Shown piece by piece: positions 60,301 to 64,000 of a DNA stretch of 64,000 nt. The stretch's first letter is position 1. The number at the start of each line of letters is the position of its first letter. The position numbers and the translations under genes are program-made. The notes below the pieces were generated by a model. It was not told where the DNA came from. It did not search any database and worked only from the letters and a program-made list of their open reading frames with translations. The stretch comes from Pseudomonas alkylphenolica (GTDB lineage Bacteria; Pseudomonadota; Gammaproteobacteria; Pseudomonadales; Pseudomonadaceae), in NCBI RefSeq assembly GCF_004025535.1, contig NZ_QJRG01000048.1, forward strand, positions 188,933 to 252,932, given 5' to 3'.

Positions 60301-61473
60301 TTAGATATAGCCAGGAAGCGGTTGTTTGCCGAAGAAAATCGCTCCGGCATTCTGATAAGTAACGTCGCCCATGAACGCGTGTTGCGTGACCACCTGTGCA
60401 TCATTGACGCAGCGCGCCAGCGGGCTTTCGTTGTAGACACCGGTCATGCCCGAGAGCATTTGCGCGGTGCGTGCCACCTCGGCCGCAACGCGGGTGGCGT
60501 GGGTCGAGGAGAGACGCAGCAAATTGGTCGTCTCGGCCGGCACCGGATTGCCGGCCAGCACGTGCTCCCAGGCCTGCTCGATCGACTCGTAGAAGAATGC
60601 GCGTGCCGAGCGCAGGGCGGCTTCGGCCTTGGCAATGTCGACCTGGGCCAGCGGGCGGTCGGCCAGTGCCGGGGCGCCGGTCACCGAGATTCTGCCGCTG
60701 GCCATGCCGGCCAGTTCGTCGAGTGCGGCGCGGGCGACGCCCAGGCCCACCACCGACAGCACCTGAGTGGCAAACGACAGCGACGGGTAGCGGAAGAACG
60801 GCTCGTCGAGGTTGGCCGCCCCGCCGCGGACAAACGTCCATTCCTCTGGGACGACGACGTCATCGATCACCAGGTCATGGCTGCCAGTACCCAGCAGGCC
60901 GACGGTTTCCCAGGTCGGGTCGATGCGCACCTTTGATTGTGGCATCACGGCAATGCGTGGCAGGTCGAACTTGTCGCCGTTTTTCGGCGCGATGCCAACG
61001 CCGACGATGTCAGCGCCCATGGAACCGCTGGAGTACTTCCAGCGGCCCTTGACCTGAAAGCCGCCGGGTACCACTTCGGCAGGCTGCGGCGGGAAGATGC
61101 CGCCGGCAAACACGACGTCCGGACCGTTGGCATAGACCTGGGCGATGGTCTCCAGCGGCAGCGCCGCGAGGTAGACAGGGCTCATGCCAAAGCTGGCGAC
61201 CCAGCCGGCAGAACCGTCGGCATGGGAAATGCGTTCGATCATTTCGCAGAATTGCGCCGGCGAGCACTCGTTGCCGCCAAAGCGCCGAGGCACCAGTGCG
61301 CGGTACACGCCCTGCGCCTTGAAGGCGTCGATGACATCCCGGGAAATGTGACGCTGGCGATCAAATTCACCCAGCCGGGCACGGGCCCGAACACCGTCAA
61401 GCAGCGCTTCAAAGGCAGGACCACTGGATAGCGCAGACACAGGAGCTGCGTCCGGCACGCTAAGCGGATTCAT
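60301..61473 (-). CDS. iacA: IacA, flavin-dependent indoleacetate monooxygenase (acyl-CoA dehydrogenase fold)
   Basis: This 390-aa protein starts at ATG 61473, after GGAGTGTTCCT. It has the acyl-CoA-dehydrogenase/group D monooxygenase fold (YRALVPRRFGGNECSPAQFCEMIERISHADGSAGWVASFGMSP, VKGRWKYSSGSMGADIVG, VGLLGTGSHDLVIDDVVVPEEWTFV). It lacks the catalytic Glu of true acyl-CoA dehydrogenases as far as visible, as expected for a two-component hydroxylase. IacA with IacG carries out the first attack on the indole ring of IAA. It heads the iacABCDEFG run, and its 459-base upstream region holds the IacR-type operator and an AT-rich stretch. Confidence 0.95.
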   Translation of the reverse strand: MNPLSVPDAAPVSALSSGPAFEALLDGVRARARLGEFDRQRHISRDVIDAFKAQGVYRALVPRRFGGNECSPAQFCEMIERISHADGSAGWVASFGMSPVYLAALPLETIAQVYANGPDVVFAGGIFPPQPAEVVPGGFQVKGRWKYSSGSMGADIVGVGIAPKNGDKFDLPRIAVMPQSKVRIDPTWETVGLLGTGSHDLVIDDVVVPEEWTFVRGGAANLDEPFFRYPSLSFATQVLSVVGLGVARAALDELAGMASGRISVTGAPALADRPLAQVDIAKAEAALRSARAFFYESIEQAWEHVLAGNPVPAETTNLLRLSSTHATRVAAEVARTAQMLSGMTGVYNESPLARCVNDAQVVTQHAFMGDVTYQNAGAIFFGKQPLPGYI

Positions 61474-61684
61474 AGGAACACTCCGTCTTCAGTCACGGTT
61501 AAGGGCAATGAGCAAGGGGCAAGAGGACGTAAAAGCCCTCGGGGCTGCAGCGTGACTGCACGCCAGTGCTGCGGGTGCCGGCGCCTGTTCACAGGCACCC
61601 GGCTGCTTGGGACAAGCGGGATGGGTCGGCATGATCGAGTACCTTTTTTGTTTTGGTGCCGTGGAGCAAATGTGCCTCCATTTA

Positions 61685-61710
61685 CGTGAATAGTCAATGG
61701 ATTATTCACG
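61685..61710. promoter_or_regulatory. IacR operator upstream of iacA (inverted repeat, copy 2)
   Basis: CGTGAATA (61685-61692) and TATTCACG (61703-61710) have the same arms and 10-base centre as the site at 55081. Similarity extends to the flanking TTTA upstream of the left arm. It lies about 210 bases upstream of iacA. Confidence 0.7.
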
Positions 61711-61870
61711 CTTATGGCGCAACCAAAAATCGAGGCAAAAATGTAGAAAATGGATGATGAAAATTCTTTATATCTTTGTTTTATATGTTTTTTTAATTTT
61801 CAATATTTCAAATTCACATCATTCGAGCGCGAAAAATAATGGAAATTTATTTTATTTTTTTATTGAACCA
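61711..61870. other. AT-rich island in the divergent iacA/NIPSNAP region
   Basis: The stretch is strikingly rich in A and T compared with the rest of the window, with runs such as TTTTATATGTTTTTTTAATTTT. It contains no credible gene. It may provide UP elements or H-NS/MvaT-type silencer binding for the divergent promoters, with the IacR operator at its left edge. The remainder of the 459-base gap (61474-61684) holds the long iacA leader with no gene that I can support. Confidence 0.55.
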
Positions 61871-61932
61871 TCTAGTCAGCGACAGGACCTCACGCCATGA
61901 TGCCTCGCCACTGAAACCCCGAGGAGTTGCAC

Positions 61933-62562
61933 ATGAGCCATCAGCTATTCGAGTTGATTCGTCTGACGTTGCGCGTGCGCACCGTCCCCCACGCTCTGCC
62001 GCGGTTGCAGGCGGCCCTGTCTGAAGCGCTTGAAGGCGTCGAACTGGTGGGGTGCTGGGTATCCGAGATTGGCCCGCAAAACACCATTGCGGTGATGCGC
62101 AGCTTCGCCTCAAGCGAAATCAGGGACGCTGAACGCCAGCGCCTGCTGCTGGCAGCGGATGGCCTGCGCATTGGCGAATACCTGTTGCACCAGCACATCG
62201 ATGACTACTGCCTGTTCCCGTTTCTACAGCCGCTGCCACCTGGCCCGCACGGCCCCTTTTATGAGCTGCGCGAATACAACCTGGTGCCTTCAGGCCTTGA
62301 GCCGACGCTGGAGGGCTGGAAAAAAGCGGTGGGACCGCGTACCGATGAGGCGTACTCGCAGGTTTATGCCGCCTTCTATGCCACCAGCGGGCGGGTGCCG
62401 CGCTACCTGCATATCTGGCCCTACGCAAGCCTGGAGCAGCGCCTGGACGTGCGCACGCGTGCGGTAAAGGACGGCGTCTGGCCACCGGAAAACTCAGCAC
62501 CGCAACTGCAGGAAATGAACTCGGTGGCCTACCTCCCCGCCGCGTTCTCGCCCTTGTCGTAA
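61933..62562 (+). CDS. NIPSNAP-domain protein
   Basis: This 209-aa protein starts at ATG 61933, after GAGGAGTTGCAC. Two ferredoxin-like NIPSNAP repeats are visible. The second is clearest in GPFYELREYNLVPSGLEPTLEGWKKAVGPR and the closing PRYLHIWPYASLEQRLDVRTRAVKDGVWPPE. NIPSNAP proteins are found in several catabolic clusters, but their biochemical role is not established. It is divergent from iacA across the shared operator region and is therefore probably co-induced with IAA degradation. Confidence 0.83.
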   Translation: MSHQLFELIRLTLRVRTVPHALPRLQAALSEALEGVELVGCWVSEIGPQNTIAVMRSFASSEIRDAERQRLLLAADGLRIGEYLLHQHIDDYCLFPFLQPLPPGPHGPFYELREYNLVPSGLEPTLEGWKKAVGPRTDEAYSQVYAAFYATSGRVPRYLHIWPYASLEQRLDVRTRAVKDGVWPPENSAPQLQEMNSVAYLPAAFSPLS

Positions 62563-62569
62563 GACGCGG

Positions 62570-62606
62570 CCCGGGCAGGCCGTGCTTGGCGCACAGCCTG
62601 CCCGGG
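62570..62606. terminator. Terminator hairpin between NIPSNAP and MFS genes
   Basis: CCCGGGCAGGC pairs with GCCTGCCCGGG (62596-62606) around a 15-base loop. It lies between convergent genes and is probably bidirectional. No T run is visible. Confidence 0.6.
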
Positions 62607-62620
62607 ATCATCCCGGCACG

Positions 62621-63976
62621 TCAGTGGTTCGCGGACTGTTCGGCCTGCACGCTCTGGCGGAAATGAGTACAGCCTTTGCCCAGCAGGAAGATCGCCAGCA
62701 GCGAGGCAACCGCGATGACCAGCGACATCGACATGCCGACGGCTGCAGGCGAGCCGAAATAGCGATCCGTGAGCATCGCCACCAGCGTCGTGCCCAGGCC
62801 CAGACCGATCAGGTTACTGACCAGCAGGAACAGCGCCGACACCTGGGCCCGCAGCTGGTTGGGCGCCAGGATCTGCATGGCGGCGGCCGATGTCGGCATC
62901 GGGAACGATGCGAAGAACATCGCCGGCACCAGCAAGCCGACCGACAGCAACAAGGTACCGACCTGGGTGAACAGTACCGCCGGCACTACCATGCCGATCG
63001 CACCAATCACCCCTGTGCGCATCGCCGCATCCTGGTACCCGCGCTTGGCCAGGTGGTCGGTGAGCCAGCCACCGAAGAACACCCCGGTGGTATTGGCCAC
63101 CAACAGGACGATACCGAGCATGTAACCGGCGTCCACCGGGCTCATGCCAAAGGTGCGCATGTAATACGCCGGGGTCCAGCTCATCATGCTGTACAGGGCC
63201 ATGGCGTAGAACGAAAAGCCCACGTAGTGGCAAAAGAAGGTCTGGCGATGGCGGCGCAGAAACCGCAGGCAATCCAGCATCGAGACCCGCGTCGGTGCCC
63301 CGTGTTTATCCGCTTTAATGCCCTGGCGCGCCGGGTCGCGCACGGTGAGCCAGATCAGCAAGCCGACCAGCACCCCGGGCAGCCCGACCAGAAAGAACGC
63401 CAGCTGCCACGCGCGCATCGCGCCCAGTAACGGCAATTCGATGGCCTGGGTGTTTTTCAGCAGGTCGATGACGTAGCCGCCAACCAGAAAGGCAATGCCC
63501 CCGCCCACGAACGAACCAATAGAGTAGATGCCAACCGCACGCCCGAGCTTTTCCTTGGGGAACAGGTCGCTGAACATCGAGTAGGCCGACGGCGACAGCG
63601 CCGCCTCCCCCACGCCAACGCCGATGCGCGCGAGAAACATCTGCAGGAAGTTTTTGCTCACGCCGCAGGCGGCCGTGGCGAAACTCCAGAACACCACACC
63701 CAGGGCGATGATCTTCGGGCGTGAAAAACGGTCAGCCAGGTAGGCGATGGGCATGCCCATGAACGCGTAGAACAGTGAAAACGCCAGGCCATGCAGCAGG
63801 CTGAACTGGGTATCGGTGATCTGCAGGTCGGCTTTGATCGGCTCGATCATCAACGCCAGTATTTGCCGGTCAACAAACGAGAAGATGTACGCGACCATGC
63901 ACAAGCCGACGACATACCACTCGTACAGGTAGCGTTTCTGTTTAAGCACAACGGGCGTTACGGCTTCTATATTCAA
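62621..63976 (-). CDS. MFS transporter of the spinster/hexuronate-like type, next to the iac cluster
   Basis: This about 451-aa protein has 12 membrane segments. MFS motifs are SFVDRQILALMIEPIKADLQITDTQFSLLHGLAFSLFYAFMGMPIAYLADRFSRPKI (A-motif D-R-F-S-R) and GVGVGEAALSPSAYSMFSDLFP. The start is set at TTG 63976 because GGGAG lies seven bases upstream. GTG two codons earlier is only one base from that site. It is a good candidate for the IAA uptake or precursor-uptake permease, since iac clusters often carry an MFS gene nearby. The window ends 24 bases beyond. Confidence 0.83.
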   Translation of the reverse strand: MNIEAVTPVVLKQKRYLYEWYVVGLCMVAYIFSFVDRQILALMIEPIKADLQITDTQFSLLHGLAFSLFYAFMGMPIAYLADRFSRPKIIALGVVFWSFATAACGVSKNFLQMFLARIGVGVGEAALSPSAYSMFSDLFPKEKLGRAVGIYSIGSFVGGGIAFLVGGYVIDLLKNTQAIELPLLGAMRAWQLAFFLVGLPGVLVGLLIWLTVRDPARQGIKADKHGAPTRVSMLDCLRFLRRHRQTFFCHYVGFSFYAMALYSMMSWTPAYYMRTFGMSPVDAGYMLGIVLLVANTTGVFFGGWLTDHLAKRGYQDAAMRTGVIGAIGMVVPAVLFTQVGTLLLSVGLLVPAMFFASFPMPTSAAAMQILAPNQLRAQVSALFLLVSNLIGLGLGTTLVAMLTDRYFGSPAAVGMSMSLVIAVASLLAIFLLGKGCTHFRQSVQAEQSANH

Positions 63977-64000
63977 GATCACACTCCCACGGGGTCGATC

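Noticed and set aside
61470..61709. A 79-codon minus-strand frame overlapping the start of iacA and reaching the IacR operator
   Set aside because: There is no ribosome-binding site or domain. Its first residues resemble the rejected iacH extension only because both frames run through the same operator sequence.
1..64000. CRISPR arrays, insertion sequences, prophage or tRNA attachment sites
   Set aside because: No regularly spaced repeats, transposase or integrase reading frames, or tRNA-like sequences were seen on either strand.

Overview
The window looks like chromosomal DNA of a Pseudomonas, probably near the P. putida group. This rests on the GC-rich third-position coding style, REP-type inverted repeats (4811-4980, 55729-55752), AANAANAA-type Hfq/Crc leader motifs, a Pseudomonas-type iac (indole-3-acetate) operon, and many DUF1302/DUF1329/RND catabolic genes. 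I see no rRNA, tRNA, CRISPR, insertion sequence, integrase or phage gene. The window is almost wall-to-wall accessory catabolism in three blocks.

Block 1 (1-14.2 kb) holds an envelope set on the minus strand: an RND/MMPL protein cut by the window edge, a Ycf48-like periplasmic propeller and a DUF1302 outer-membrane barrel. With it are a metallo-beta-lactamase-fold hydrolase, an SDR, a 902-aa MalT-type LuxR regulator, an iron alcohol dehydrogenase, an MFS permease, and an etfBA pair preceded by a metallo-beta-lactamase-fold protein that has lost most metal ligands. C-tract/G-tract palindromes recur in its promoter regions.

Block 2 (14.2-43.7 kb) starts with a LacI regulator, an MFS permease, a HisD-superfamily dehydrogenase, a thioesterase and a type I sulfatase. 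Next come two about 600-aa acyl-CoA dehydrogenases, a FadB-type bifunctional enzyme and an SDR. Facing these on the minus strand is a second complete envelope set (DUF1302, DUF1329, Ycf48-like, RND/MMPL, DUF1254). An AraC regulator at 35473 separates it from a cupin/SDR/Zn-ADH operon, a second sulfatase with a 47-aa small membrane peptide, and a second DUF1254 protein with an outer-membrane protein. Three intergenic regions carry the same tandem 14-bp motif at exactly 21-bp spacing, which links these operons into one probable AraC regulon. The content suggests uptake, desulfation, oxidation and beta-oxidation of a hydrophobic, possibly sulfated compound. No acyl-CoA ligase or thiolase is present, and the substrate is unknown.

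Block 3 (43.7-64 kb) begins with a FAD oxidoreductase/RidA/ornithine-cyclodeaminase-like module with its own AraC regulator, then a second AraC regulator, a porin and an APC permease. An aldehyde dehydrogenase is translationally coupled to a complete indole-3-acetic-acid degradation cluster: iacI, iacH, iacR, and iacG-F-E-D-C-B-A. Two identical-geometry 26-bp inverted repeats lie upstream of iacH and iacA and are probable IacR operators. A NIPSNAP-domain protein and an MFS permease close the window. The aldehyde dehydrogenase and permease suggest that the pathway also takes in indole-3-acetaldehyde or an amine precursor. The catechol-cleavage genes expected downstream of the pathway are not in the window.
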